In this document: positions 11,243 through 19,825 of the stretch, piece by piece | Numbering within the stretch: the stretch's first letter is position 1 | Layout: each line of letters begins with the position of its first letter | From: Ruicaihuangia caeni | GTDB lineage: Bacteria; Actinomycetota; Actinomycetes; Actinomycetales; Microbacteriaceae | Assembly: GCF_029952955.1 (NCBI RefSeq) | Contig: NZ_JASATX010000002.1 | Location: 124,001 to 188,000, forward strand | Direction of reading: 5' to 3' | Length of the DNA: 64,000 nucleotides | Made by a program: the position numbers and the translations under genes | The notes under the pieces: generated by a model | What the model was told of the DNA's origin: nothing | The model's database searches: none | What the model saw: only the letters and a program-made list of their open reading frames with translations

Positions 11243-12424
11243 TCAGCGGTTCGCGCCGAGCGCTCTGACGAAGCGGCGGGCGATCTCGCGTTCGATGTCG
11301 TCGGGCACGGGCTGCGCTCCGGCGATGAGGCTCTCAGGGTCGGTCGCGACGCGCTCCAATGAGAGCGACTGCAGCAGAAACCCGAGGTCCATTGACTCGA
11401 GCGAGTTGCCCTTCGGGTTGGTTCCGGCGAGGTTCACCATCCGGCCGCCGGCGAGCAGCACGATGTGGCGGCCTCCGGGGAGGTCTACGCGCTCGATAGC
11501 CGAGTCGAGTTGGGTGAGGCGTTCGGCATCCGCGTAGAGCGCATCGACGTCGATCTCCCAAGGGAAGTGGCCGGCGTTTGCGAGCACGGCGCCGTCGTTC
11601 ATGCGGTCGATGATGTCCCTGGTGATGACGCCAGGGTGTCCGGTCGCGGTCACGAACACCTGGCCCCACTCGGCGAGATTCTCAAGCTCATCGACGCGGT
11701 AGCCATCGAGCGCCGCCTCGAACGCCTTGATCTCATCGACCTCGGCGATCGCGACCCGTCCGCCGAACGCCCGAAGGTATTGGGCAATGCCTCGCCCGCA
11801 CCAGCCGTAACCGGCGATTACGAAGCGGCCTCCGGGGATCATGAGGTTCGTGATCCGCATGATGCTCTCCACGACGGACTGCCCAACCGCGTGACGATTT
11901 TCGCCGATCGCCTTCAGGAGGCTGTCGTTGATCACGATCGTGGGAAACGGCAGCTTGCCGGCGAGTTCGGAACGCAGTCGAAGTGCGCCGCTCGTGGTCT
12001 CTTCGGTGCCACCGATGACGGAGTCGGCCATGCCTGCGGCGACGATCCCCGCTGCGAGGTCTGCGCCGTTGTCGAGCAGGATGTCGGGCTTCGCGTCGAT
12101 CACCGCCGCGACGTTGCGGTGGTGCTGCTCGAGAGAATCGTCTCGCGAGCCCAGCACCGTCATGCCTTGTCCACGAAGGAACGCGACCACGTCGTCCTGA
12201 GTCGTGCCGAAGTTTCCGGTCGCGACGATCTCGGCACCACCGGCGGCGAGCACTTCCAGAAGCACTGCGGTCTTCGGCTCGAGGTGCAATGACATCCCGA
12301 CCCGCCGGCCGGCGAAAGGCTGTCGCGCCGCGAATTCTGTGCGCGCGTCGGCCAGCAGCGGCATCCGGGATCGGATCCATCGAATGCGTGCCTCGCCGCG
12401 GTCGAAGAGTTCTGACATCTTCAT
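11243..12424 (-). CDS. Divergent S-adenosylhomocysteine-hydrolase-like protein
   Basis: The 393-residue protein follows the short (Thermotoga/archaeal-length) SahH fold. It has an N-terminal substrate domain (GMSLHLEPKTAVL, GGTEETTSG, INDSLLK), an NAD-binding Rossmann motif GYGWCGRGIA, and GAVLANAGHF. Some residues that are invariant in true SahH differ: DNGADL replaces DDGGDL, the pair after the catalytic Lys reads EN not DN, and the C-terminal GHP is NPKGNS. It may hydrolyse a different nucleoside thioether or be altered in mechanism. The start ATG 12424 has GAAAGG six bases upstream; the longer frame is noncoding in style. It lies 111 bases downstream of the SRPBCC gene on the same strand. 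Confidence 0.75.
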   Translation of the reverse strand: MKMSELFDRGEARIRWIRSRMPLLADARTEFAARQPFAGRRVGMSLHLEPKTAVLLEVLAAGGAEIVATGNFGTTQDDVVAFLRGQGMTVLGSRDDSLEQHHRNVAAVIDAKPDILLDNGADLAAGIVAAGMADSVIGGTEETTSGALRLRSELAGKLPFPTIVINDSLLKAIGENRHAVGQSVVESIMRITNLMIPGGRFVIAGYGWCGRGIAQYLRAFGGRVAIAEVDEIKAFEAALDGYRVDELENLAEWGQVFVTATGHPGVITRDIIDRMNDGAVLANAGHFPWEIDVDALYADAERLTQLDSAIERVDLPGGRHIVLLAGGRMVNLAGTNPKGNSLESMDLGFLLQSLSLERVATDPESLIAGAQPVPDDIEREIARRFVRALGANR

Positions 12425-12535
12425 CGCCTTTCTCGCCGTCACAGTCTCACACGCCGTGCGCACGGGACGCCGGCCGCAACTCCGCCGCGCCGTCAGTGGC
12501 GCGCTGGAGCAGCGTGGCAACCCCGAGTTGCACGG

Positions 12536-12973
12536 TCAACCCACTCTGGGCAACAGTCGCTCAAGGCGGCGAAGGTCTTCCCGTAGGCCGCGCCGAAGCT
12601 GGAAGCCCAGGAGTGGCTCGAACACCCGGGCGGCGCCGTTCAGCCTCACTTCGAGTGCTGCGCGGATCTCGCTGCCGCGGTCGCGCGGGGTGACGGTGTA
12701 GCTGCCGCCGCCGTGCCAGGGGTCGCCGTCGAGCCGCCACTCGACGCGGTGACCCTCTGCGAAGTCGACGATCGTCCAGCGCATGGTCAGCGACTTCGAA
12801 CCCATCGCCACATCTGTCTCGCCGTCGACCCCGAGCGCAGGCGCCCCGGCACCGACGTAGCGCGAGCCCTCGATGGACTGCCGCCACTGCACCTCATTCT
12901 CGACGTTCGCGAGAAACCTGAACGCCGCTTCGGGCTTCAATTCCGTCGAGATGGAGTGTGCGGTTCTCGTCAT
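12536..12973 (-). CDS. SRPBCC family protein
   Basis: This 145-residue START/Bet v 1-like protein is a single-domain hydrophobic-ligand-binding fold. Typical landmarks are an N-terminal strand (TAHSISTELKPEAAFRFLANVEN), a middle WTIVDFAEGHRVEWRL, and a C-terminal long helix. The ligand cannot be told. Its start codon overlaps the stop of the MerR regulator as ATGA, so the two are co-translated and the MerR protein probably controls it. Confidence 0.8.
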   Translation of the reverse strand: MTRTAHSISTELKPEAAFRFLANVENEVQWRQSIEGSRYVGAGAPALGVDGETDVAMGSKSLTMRWTIVDFAEGHRVEWRLDGDPWHGGGSYTVTPRDRGSEIRAALEVRLNGAARVFEPLLGFQLRRGLREDLRRLERLLPRVG

Positions 12974-13620
12974 CGTGCTTCTCGTTCCTGGGAGTTTCGA
13001 GCGGCGTGCGGGTAGCGGCGAACCGACTGGCTCTCCTGAGCGATGCGCCGCAAGCCGGCGAGCAGGGTGTCGCCGAGCGCTGTCCCGACGATGACCGCCT
13101 CCGCCATACGGTCGCGGTCACCGCTCCGCTCAACCGCGTCGAGGTCTGCTTTGGCGACGATGTCGGCGGCTTCTGCATAACGGGGGAGCGTGTCGGCAAG
13201 GTCGGGTCGACCGATCGAGTCGTAGGCGTCGAGCACGCCCGCGGCGAGCTGGATTCCGGGGTTGCCTGGATGGGTTTTCCACCCGCGCGCCTGCATCACC
13301 GACTCCACGCGCGCCATCGACCTGTCGCTGGGATTCCCTTGCCGTTCCTGGGTTCCCGCTTTCTGCGCTTCACCGAGCAGGGCGCCGAGCGGAAGCTGAG
13401 GATCGTCGATCGCCTTCAGGATGTCGCGCGTGGTCGCGACCGAGAGCGACCCGACTTCGATGAGTGCTCTGATCAACCGCAACCTCGCGACGTGCCCGTC
13501 GTCGTATTCGGTCTGGTTGTAGCCGGTCCGCTTTCCGGCGGGCACCAAGCCCTCGCGTGTGTAGTACTTCACGGTGGCGGGGGATACCCCTGCAGCCTGG
13601 CTGAGCTGGGAGATCTTCAC
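12970..13620 (-). CDS. MerR family transcriptional regulator
   Basis: This 216-residue regulator has an N-terminal winged-helix MerR domain: KISQLSQAAGVSPATVKYYT, then REGLVP and the wing TGYNQTEYDD. A long C-terminal effector region has no metal-binding Cys cluster, so it is a small-molecule sensor, not a metal sensor. I chose the GTG at 13620 because the domain begins there. It has no ribosome-binding site, but a promoter lies at exactly the distance for a leaderless transcript. The longer upstream frame reads through that promoter and is rejected. Confidence 0.88.
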   Translation of the reverse strand: MKISQLSQAAGVSPATVKYYTREGLVPAGKRTGYNQTEYDDGHVARLRLIRALIEVGSLSVATTRDILKAIDDPQLPLGALLGEAQKAGTQERQGNPSDRSMARVESVMQARGWKTHPGNPGIQLAAGVLDAYDSIGRPDLADTLPRYAEAADIVAKADLDAVERSGDRDRMAEAVIVGTALGDTLLAGLRRIAQESQSVRRYPHAARNSQEREAR

Positions 13621-13656
13621 ATCGACACTGTAACTATCGATAGTGAAACTATCAAC
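13620..13656 (-). promoter_or_regulatory. MerR promoter and operator, leaderless start
   Basis: On the minus strand TTGATA (13655-13650) is a -35 element and TACAGT (13632-13627) a -10 element, with a 17-base spacer. Inside the spacer is the palindrome ACTATCGATAGT (13633-13644), where MerR proteins normally bind. Transcription would start at about 13620, the first base of the GTG codon. Confidence 0.65.
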
Positions 13657-13775
13657 CTTAGTCTTCGTGGGGCGGTTTGCGCTGCTCGTCGGGATTAGTC
13701 TGCGCAGTGAGGCCAGGATACCTGCCGATGCGTGAGCGGCAGGCCGAGCGCGAGCGTCACGGAAGCGAGGACGGA

Positions 13776-15170
13776 TTGTCAGAACGAACGGAGGAGATCC
13801 GGCAGCATCTGACCTCGACATCCGAGTCGTTCAGGCAGCGCCTGCTGGACTGGGTGCGAATCCCTTCCATCGCCGGTGATGAGGAGCACCGCAGAGCGTT
13901 GCTCGATTCGGCTGAGTTGTTCGCGGAGTACTGCCGCGCCGACGGCTTCCCGCGAGTAGAGGTGTGGCCGCAGGGCGACAGCAACGCCGTATTCGCTGAG
14001 TGGCCGACCCCTGGCGGCGCGGGCGCCCCGACTGTGCTGGTCTACAGTCACCACGACGTGCGAGCTCTGGCGGGAGACAAGTGGACGGTCGGCGACCCCT
14101 TCGACCCGTTCATTCGAGATGGTCTGCTGTACGGACGAGGCTCCTCCGACGCCAAGGCGCAGGCGCTCATGCACCTCTGAGCGCTCAGCGCCCACCTGGG
14201 ATCGCACGGGAGCGCTCCTCGGGTGCACGTGAAGCTCCTCATCGAGGGCGAAGAGGAATTGGGGTCGCCGCATCTCCAATCCCTGCTCGACGAGCATCGC
14301 GCCGATCTCGGGTGCGACTTCGTCCTCTTCTCCGACACGACGCTCGTCGATGCTGACTACCCCGCGGTTTGCACGTCTGTGCGAGGGATGCTGGGAGCCA
14401 CTGTCACGCTGCACGGTCCGCAGCGCGACGTGCACAGCGGCGCCGTCTCCGGGCCGGCCCCGAACCCGATCCTCGACCTGGCCTTCCTGCTCGCGCGTCT
14501 TCACGACGAGCGCGGCCGCATCACGCTTCCGCGCTTCTATGACCGAGTGAGCACGCCCGACGCCGCCCAGCGCGCGGAGTACGCGGCACTGCCGATCACG
14601 CCGAGCACCTGGCTCGAGGAGACGCGCACGCCGAGAGTCGGCGGGGAGGAAGGGTTCACGATCCCGGAACTTCTGTGGGCCCGGCCCTCGCTCGAAGTCA
14701 TCAGCATCGAGGGCGGCGACACGGAGGGGCTGCCTCGCGCAGTGATTCCCGCTACCGCGACGGCAGAACTCAGCATCCGCATCGTCGACGGTCAGCGCAC
14801 TGAAGAAGTGGGTCAGCAGTTGCGGGAATGGCTTGAGCGCGAGGCGACTGGGCTGCAGTGGGAACTCACGCTGTCAGAGCTCACTGCGCAGCAGCCGTAC
14901 CGCACCCCGCAATCGCCCCAGCTCGACGCGTTCGCTGCCGCCATGGGCGCCGGATTCGAGTCTGCCGAGGTGGGCCGAATGGGTAACGCCGGTGGCGGAC
15001 CTGCCGAGCTTCTCGCGCGCATGCTCGATGCTCCGGTGTTGTTCTTCGGCACCGGTTTGGTCACCGACAACTGGCACGCGGCGGATGAACGGGTCGATCT
15101 CGCGGTGGTTGAGAAAGGCGCCGCGACCCTGGCGCACTTCTGGGCGCTGATCGCTGAACAGCAGTCGTGA
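13776..15170 (+). pseudogene. M20 family dipeptidase, interrupted by an in-frame TGA
   Basis: Two frames in the same phase make one M20 metallopeptidase of about 464 codons. The N-terminal part carries VLVYSHHDVR and the metal-site motif YGRGSSDAK; the part after the stop carries EGEEELGS and a dimerisation domain, and ends normally. They are separated only by TGA at 14178-14180 (codon 135), in MHL-stop-ALSAHLG where relatives as I recall read MHLWAL. A TGG-to-TGA change explains it. The proposed start is TTG 13776 with GAGG upstream; ATG 13728 is an alternative. It could be a recent pseudogene, a sequencing error or a readthrough site. Confidence 0.8.
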
Positions 15171-15197
15171 GGTTCGGCGCGATCGCGGCGAGCTAGC

Positions 15198-15695
15198 TCA
15201 GCGCCGCCCGGAGATCCTCTTCGGCCCCCACCGCGCCTGCGGGTCCAGCCGCTGTACGAGCGGTTCCAGCGCGTCGGCCAGTGCGTCGAGCTGCTCGGGG
15301 GCGAGGTGGTCGATGACCAGGCGGCGCACTGTCTCGATATGGCCCGGCGTTGCGAGCACCAGTGCGCGCCGGCCCGCGGTCGTGAGGCGCACGTCGATCG
15401 CGCGCCCGTCGTCGGATCGTGCCTGTCGCTCGACGAGCCCCCGACTCTCCAGTCGCGTCGCCACTTTGGACAGCCGGGGGAGTGTCGCGTTGGTCGCTGC
15501 CGCGAGCTCCTTCATGCGCAGCGTGTTGTGCTCTGCGTCTTTCAGCACGGTCAGTGCGATGAACTCGAAGTGGGTGAGTTGCGAATCCGCCTGCAGCTGA
15601 GCGTCGAGGGCGGCCGGCAGGAGTTCGGCAGTGCTGACGAGCGCGAGCCAGGCGCGCGACTCCGCGGCATCCATTCGAGGCACCGAGCGATCCAT
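15198..15695 (-). CDS. MarR family transcriptional regulator
   Basis: This 165-residue winged-helix repressor has the MarR DNA-binding region MKELAAATNATLPRLSKVATRL followed by the wing SDDGRAIDVRLTTAGRR. The start chosen, at 15695, gives a usual MarR length; the frame extends further upstream but overlaps the operators. It is divergent from the F420-reductase-like gene. Two palindromic sites in the shared 101-base gap suggest it represses both itself and that gene. No redox-type Cys is evident, so the signal is unknown. Confidence 0.9.
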   Translation of the reverse strand: MDRSVPRMDAAESRAWLALVSTAELLPAALDAQLQADSQLTHFEFIALTVLKDAEHNTLRMKELAAATNATLPRLSKVATRLESRGLVERQARSDDGRAIDVRLTTAGRRALVLATPGHIETVRRLVIDHLAPEQLDALADALEPLVQRLDPQARWGPKRISGRR

Positions 15696-15726
15696 TGCGA
15701 CGAGTCTAACGAAGGCCTCGGGAATA

Positions 15727-15777
15727 GTTGCAGCGGCAACCGTGTTGTGCATTGAGTAGCAAGTTGCCGTGGCAACT
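15727..15777. promoter_or_regulatory. Two candidate MarR operators
   Basis: GTTGCAGCGGCAAC (15727-15740) and the perfect palindrome AGTTGCCGTGGCAACT (15762-15777) share the same GTTGC/GCAAC arms. They are 35 bases apart, centre to centre about 36, in the gap between divergent genes. Binding of the adjacent MarR protein is inferred. Confidence 0.65.
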
Positions 15778-15796
15778 ACTTCTCGAAGGGAACACA

Positions 15797-16420
15797 ATGA
15801 CCACCATCTCCATCATCGGTACCGGGAACATGGGCGCCGCCATCGCGGCCATCGCTGCGAAGGGCGGCGCGGCTGTGCAGGTCGTCGCCCGCGACCGGGC
15901 GAAGGCGGCCGAACTGGCGACGCAGGTGAACGGTGCGGCCGCGGCAGTCGGCGAAGAGCTCACGGGCGAGATCGTCGTCCTCGCCGTGCCCTACCCGGCG
16001 CTTGCCGAGATCGTCTCGACGTACGGCGACAAGCTCGACGGCAAGGTGCTCGTCGATGTCACCAACCCCGTGAACTTCGCCACGTTCGACGGGCTCACCG
16101 TGCCGGCCGACAGCTCGGCTGCTGCCGAACTCGCCGCATCGGTTCCCGGTGCCCGCGTCGTGAAGGCGTTCAACACCAATTTCGCCGCGACCCTCGCTTC
16201 CGGTGAACTCGATGGAGCCGCAACCACAGTGGTCATCGCGGGTGACGATGGTGCAGCCAAGTCATCGGTCGCCGAGGTCGTCAAGGCTGGGGGCCTCGCG
16301 GTGGCGGATGCCTGCTCGCTCAAGCGTGCTCGCGAGCTCGAGGCGCTGGGCTTCCTGCAGATGGTGCTCGCTGTGCGTGAGCACATCGGCTGGACCGGCG
16401 GGTTCGCGGTTCGCGCCTGA
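15797..16420 (+). CDS. NADPH-dependent F420 reductase-like NAD(P)-binding protein
   Basis: The 207-residue protein is a single Rossmann domain of the F420H2:NADP oxidoreductase (Fno) type. The dinucleotide motif GTGNMGAAIA begins at residue 8, followed by DVTNPV and FNTNFAATLASG, family landmarks. The enzyme class moves hydride between NADPH and F420 or a related flavin. The start ATG 15797 has GAAGGGA upstream. It is divergent from, and probably controlled by, the MarR gene, and a hairpin terminator follows. Confidence 0.85.
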   Translation: MTTISIIGTGNMGAAIAAIAAKGGAAVQVVARDRAKAAELATQVNGAAAAVGEELTGEIVVLAVPYPALAEIVSTYGDKLDGKVLVDVTNPVNFATFDGLTVPADSSAAAELAASVPGARVVKAFNTNFAATLASGELDGAATTVVIAGDDGAAKSSVAEVVKAGGLAVADACSLKRARELEALGFLQMVLAVREHIGWTGGFAVRA

Positions 16421-16462
16421 ACTGCCGTGACTGAGTCGTCTCAGCACTGATGCAAATCGAGG

Positions 16463-16495
16463 TGAGGCGGTGGGGCGTTCAGCTCCACCGCCTCA
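16463..16495. terminator. Hairpin terminator
   Basis: An 11-bp stem TGAGGCGGTGG (16463-16473) pairs with CCACCGCCTCA (16485-16495), with a loop of 11, between the F420-reductase-like gene and the convergent TetR remnant. Confidence 0.75.
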
Positions 16496-16496
16496 T

Positions 16497-16985
16497 TCAC
16501 TTCGAGGCGTCGAGGATGCTGCGCGCCATGCGCCGCGCGAGTTCGACGGCTCCGGCTTGCGGTCTGATGGCACTGGTCGCGAGCGCTCCGTCATAGAGGA
16601 TGCACAGCTGGTCCGCGATCGCTTCGCTGTCGCCGATCCCCCCGAGCATGCGAACGAAGGCATCGTGCAGGCCGCGCTTGTTAGTGCGCGCCCAGCGCAT
16701 TGGCGGCCTGTCCGGATCGGGTACTTCGGCGGCGATCACGAACGCGCAGCCGCGGAATGCCTCGTCGCCCACCTGCTCGGCGAGGTAGTCGAACACCGCA
16801 TCGGCGAGGTAGTCGAACACCGCATCCACCTTCTCCTGCGGCGACCCATCGCTTCGGGCGAAGCCGTCGTGAATCGACCTCGAGGACCCAGGTGCTACGC
16901 GCGAGCAACTCGAAGACCTCGTGCGGCTCGTCGAGGCTCGCTCGCCGATTCGCAGCACGCTCACGCGCGGCGTCGAGGTGGTCAC
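16497..16985 (-). pseudogene. TetR regulator remnant (C-terminal domain only)
   Basis: The last 115 or so residues of this frame are a TetR-type ligand domain (FRGCAFVIAAEVPDPD, CILYDGALATSA). No helix-turn-helix is encoded upstream in any frame I checked; the first 40 residues are Ser/Arg-rich noise from a different phase. A perfect 24-base tandem duplication (16777-16800 and 16801-16824) repeats eight residues in frame. Loss of the DNA-binding half means it cannot act as a normal repressor. I take it as a decaying gene. Confidence 0.65.
16777..16824. repeat. Perfect 24-bp tandem duplication
   Basis: Two identical adjacent 24-base units inside the TetR remnant, with no mismatch. This suggests a recent slippage or duplication event in a gene no longer under selection. 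Confidence 0.9.
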
Positions 16986-17068
16986 GCAACTCGCGTAGGG
17001 AACGTTGCGTCATTGAAGAGCCGCCCCCGCCGGTTCACCGCCTCTCAGATGCGCTCCCACGCACGCGC

Positions 17069-19801
17069 CTAGCCGTGGATCGCTTCCCTGGTCACACGCT
17101 CCGGTGTGGTCGAACGCCCGGCCAGCGGAACCTTGGCCAGTGCCTTGAGCGCGAGCGGCTCGAGAGCGCGGTACCCGCGCCACGCGGCAACGCCGACTGC
17201 CAGGGAGAGCACAGTGCCTACCACCGGCGCAGTGCTCTCCCAAACCGGGAACACCTGCCAGTGCGTCAGATAGATGAACATCGAGGCGCCAGCGAGCGCC
17301 CACGTCGCCGGCACCAAGATCCGTGGCAACCGCAGCGTCGGCAGCCATAGGAGTACCAGCACGCCGGCGATCACGACCGCCTCGCGCGCCGGGTCGGCGA
17401 AGAACCCGAGGGTCCCCGCGACGGTGATCAGCGAGAGGAGAACCCGCTGCTCAAGGCGCCGGGCCCGGGCTCCGGCCCAGCCGATCGCGAAGATCCACAG
17501 TGCGGCGGCGACTGTGTAGCGCTCCACGAGGCCACTCTCGACCCCGGTGACCGCGTATCGCGCGACTAGAGCGCCCACCACCAGCGCGAGTGGAAAAGCG
17601 AACGGGAGTCGACGATCGAGCTGATCGAGCGGACGCGCGGCGAAGAGCGCCGCAAGGCCGAGCATGATCCAGACAGCCAGCTCAAAGAACCAGAACTGCC
17701 ACTGGTCGGTCCATCGATCGGGGCCCGGCACGAACGCGTTCACCAGCAGGGCGGTCGTCGCTCGGTACTCGCCGGTGATCAACGCGACCGAACCAATCCA
17801 CAGCACGGCAGGCGCAGCGAGTTGGGCGACTGACCGCAGCAGCTTGATAGTGCGACCGGCCCCTGGAACGTCTGCCAGCTGAAATCTGGCCAGGTTGTAG
17901 CCGACGACGGCCAGGAGCACGTGTGCGCCGCCCTGGAGTCGGAAAAGGTCTGCGTGAGAACCGACGATCAGCACGATCGCGAGCGCGCGAAGGACAGCGG
18001 CCGTGTCGACCCGCTGCGTTCCGGACCATCTGGACCGATCAGTAGCGTGTTTCCGGTCTGGCGCGCCCGCGCCCGGTGCGAGGCGAGGAGCGCGACTCGC
18101 CGTCGATGCGTTCCAGTCGTCGCAGCCGTCGAGTTCATTCACTGTGCCGGGGAGCAACTCGGAGGGAGGTGTTCCGCCCTGGGCTAGTTCGATCGGCGTC
18201 ATTGACGGCCAGTCGCGGGGGAGCTTGCCGAGGATTGGCTCCAGTCGCAAGGAGACTTCGACGTAGCTGAGGGAGTCTCCCCCCAGCGATGCGAAGGAGT
18301 CATTGGGGGTAGCGTCAGGACGGCCCAGGAGTTCAAGGTACAGCGCAGTGATCGACGCTGCCGTGGACGCCGCATCACCGGAGAAGCGCTGCGGATTCGG
18401 CGCGCTGCGATCGGCCATTCCGTGAGGCGCTCGCGTGCGTTCGGCGAAGCGCACGAGTGCCGCGGTGTCGGGCTTGCCGCTCGCGGTTCGGGGGAACTCG
18501 GCCACGGCGAAGCCCTCTACGGCGTGCAATGGCACGCCAATCACCGCGGCTGCACGATGGCGCGCGCCAGCCACGTGTCGCTCGGCCAGCGCGAACACCA
18601 GCAGGCGCTCGTTGGCCGACGCAAGTCGCACGTCGAACCCATCGGCTGCAAGCCGCTGCTCGAGCTCATCGAGGTCGATTCGCAGTCCAAACACTTTGGC
18701 GAAGCGGTTCATGCGACCTACGACCTCGAAGAGGCCGTCCCGACGATGTCGCGCAAGGTCACCGGTGCGCAGTTCGTGCACGGTGCGACCTAGCGCGAAG
18801 TCTGCGGCGCTGTGTGCGTAGCCGAGCATGACATTCGGACCCGAGTAGACCAGTTCCCCGACGTCAGTACCGGCTTCGAGGTCGACCCGGAGCGAGCCTC
18901 CCGGTATCGGACCGCCTATCGCTCCGGCTTTCGTCTCTGCCAGGCCGGGTTCGAGATAGGCCATCCGAGCGGTCGCTTCCGTTTGTCCGTACATGACGAA
19001 CAGCTCGAACCCGCGATCCTTGCCCAGCCGAGCGTAGCGGCGAACAAGTTCCGGAGCCAGACGGCCACCGGCCTGAGTGATGTATCGCAGACTCGGCAGC
19101 GAGCGCTCTTCGAATCGACTCGCCTCCAGCAGTTCAAAGGTATAGGGCACCCCAGCGAACGACGTCGCGCCAACAGCCGCAAAGTCCCGCCAGAACTGCT
19201 CGTCCGACACGCTCCGATCGGTCAGCGCGACACTCGCCCCGGCAGTCAGATGGCTGTTCACGACAGACAGCCCGTAGCAGTACTGCAACGGGAGCGTGGT
19301 GACTCCACGATCGTCCCGAGTCAGGTTCAGGTATTGCGCGATTGCGGCCGCGTTGCTTCTGAGGTTCTCGTGAGAGAGCCGGACTAGCTTCGCCGATCCG
19401 GTCGACCCCGAGGTGCCCACGAGCATGGCGAGCTCCGGATGCAGCTCGTGACTCGTGCCTCGTCGTCGCTCGCACAACGCCCAGCTTTCATCGCGTCCGG
19501 CGGCCACGACGTCAGGGTTGAACAGCTCGACAAACGTTTCTCTACTACGCCGTCCCGCCTCGTCGTCCGCGACGAACATCACCGGATGCCGTCCCGCCAG
19601 GGCCGCGAGATATGTAACGATCGGCTCGACCGCGTTACCTGCTGTGATCATCACGAGGCGACGGGTGTCACCTAGTCGCTCAGCTCGCTCTGCCACGCGA
19701 CAGGCGAGTTCCTCGTAGAGCACCTCGCGCCCGCCCTCGATAAGTGCGACGTCGCGGGGACCGCCGCCCAGGAACGGGAATGACGGAGGTGTACGGAGCA
19801 T
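17069..19801 (-). CDS. Adenylation - carrier protein - membrane acyltransferase fusion
   Basis: The 910-residue protein has three parts. Residues 1-455 are an AMP-forming adenylation domain (TSGSTGSAK at 130-138, YGQTEATA at 271-278, GRMNRFAKVFGLRIDLDE at 362-379, catalytic-type Lys443 in RTASGKPD). Residues about 480-545 are a peptidyl carrier domain with the phosphopantetheine site Ser510 in LGGDSLS. After a linker, residues about 598-890 are a multi-helix OafA-type acyltransferase-3 domain with its conserved His616. The layout suggests that an acid is activated, loaded on the carrier and transferred at the membrane, in the manner of DltA/DltC/DltB or poly-lysine synthetase. An iron box lies just upstream. 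Acid and acceptor are unknown. Confidence 0.85.
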   Translation of the reverse strand: MLRTPPSFPFLGGGPRDVALIEGGREVLYEELACRVAERAERLGDTRRLVMITAGNAVEPIVTYLAALAGRHPVMFVADDEAGRRSRETFVELFNPDVVAAGRDESWALCERRRGTSHELHPELAMLVGTSGSTGSAKLVRLSHENLRSNAAAIAQYLNLTRDDRGVTTLPLQYCYGLSVVNSHLTAGASVALTDRSVSDEQFWRDFAAVGATSFAGVPYTFELLEASRFEERSLPSLRYITQAGGRLAPELVRRYARLGKDRGFELFVMYGQTEATARMAYLEPGLAETKAGAIGGPIPGGSLRVDLEAGTDVGELVYSGPNVMLGYAHSAADFALGRTVHELRTGDLARHRRDGLFEVVGRMNRFAKVFGLRIDLDELEQRLAADGFDVRLASANERLLVFALAERHVAGARHRAAAVIGVPLHAVEGFAVAEFPRTASGKPDTAALVRFAERTRAPHGMADRSAPNPQRFSGDAASTAASITALYLELLGRPDATPNDSFASLGGDSLSYVEVSLRLEPILGKLPRDWPSMTPIELAQGGTPPSELLPGTVNELDGCDDWNASTASRAPRLAPGAGAPDRKHATDRSRWSGTQRVDTAAVLRALAIVLIVGSHADLFRLQGGAHVLLAVVGYNLARFQLADVPGAGRTIKLLRSVAQLAAPAVLWIGSVALITGEYRATTALLVNAFVPGPDRWTDQWQFWFFELAVWIMLGLAALFAARPLDQLDRRLPFAFPLALVVGALVARYAVTGVESGLVERYTVAAALWIFAIGWAGARARRLEQRVLLSLITVAGTLGFFADPAREAVVIAGVLVLLWLPTLRLPRILVPATWALAGASMFIYLTHWQVFPVWESTAPVVGTVLSLAVGVAAWRGYRALEPLALKALAKVPLAGRSTTPERVTREAIHG

Positions 19802-19825
19802 GACTTTGCCTACGGAGTCGAATGG

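Noticed and set aside
12425-12535. A SAM or SAH riboswitch before the SahH-like gene
   Set aside because: The 111-base gap shows no recognisable aptamer core.
13621-13821. N-terminal 67-codon extension of the MerR gene
   Set aside because: It would translate through the promoter and operator, and MerR proteins begin at the helix-turn-helix.
14178-14180. Selenocysteine at the in-frame TGA of the M20 gene
   Set aside because: M20 peptidases are not known as selenoproteins, I see no insertion-element-like hairpin just after the codon, and relatives as I recall have Trp there.
16681-17013. A separate minus-strand gene overlapping the TetR remnant
   Set aside because: It has no recognisable domain, runs into the same duplicated sequence in another phase, and probably derives from the decayed 5' part of the TetR gene.
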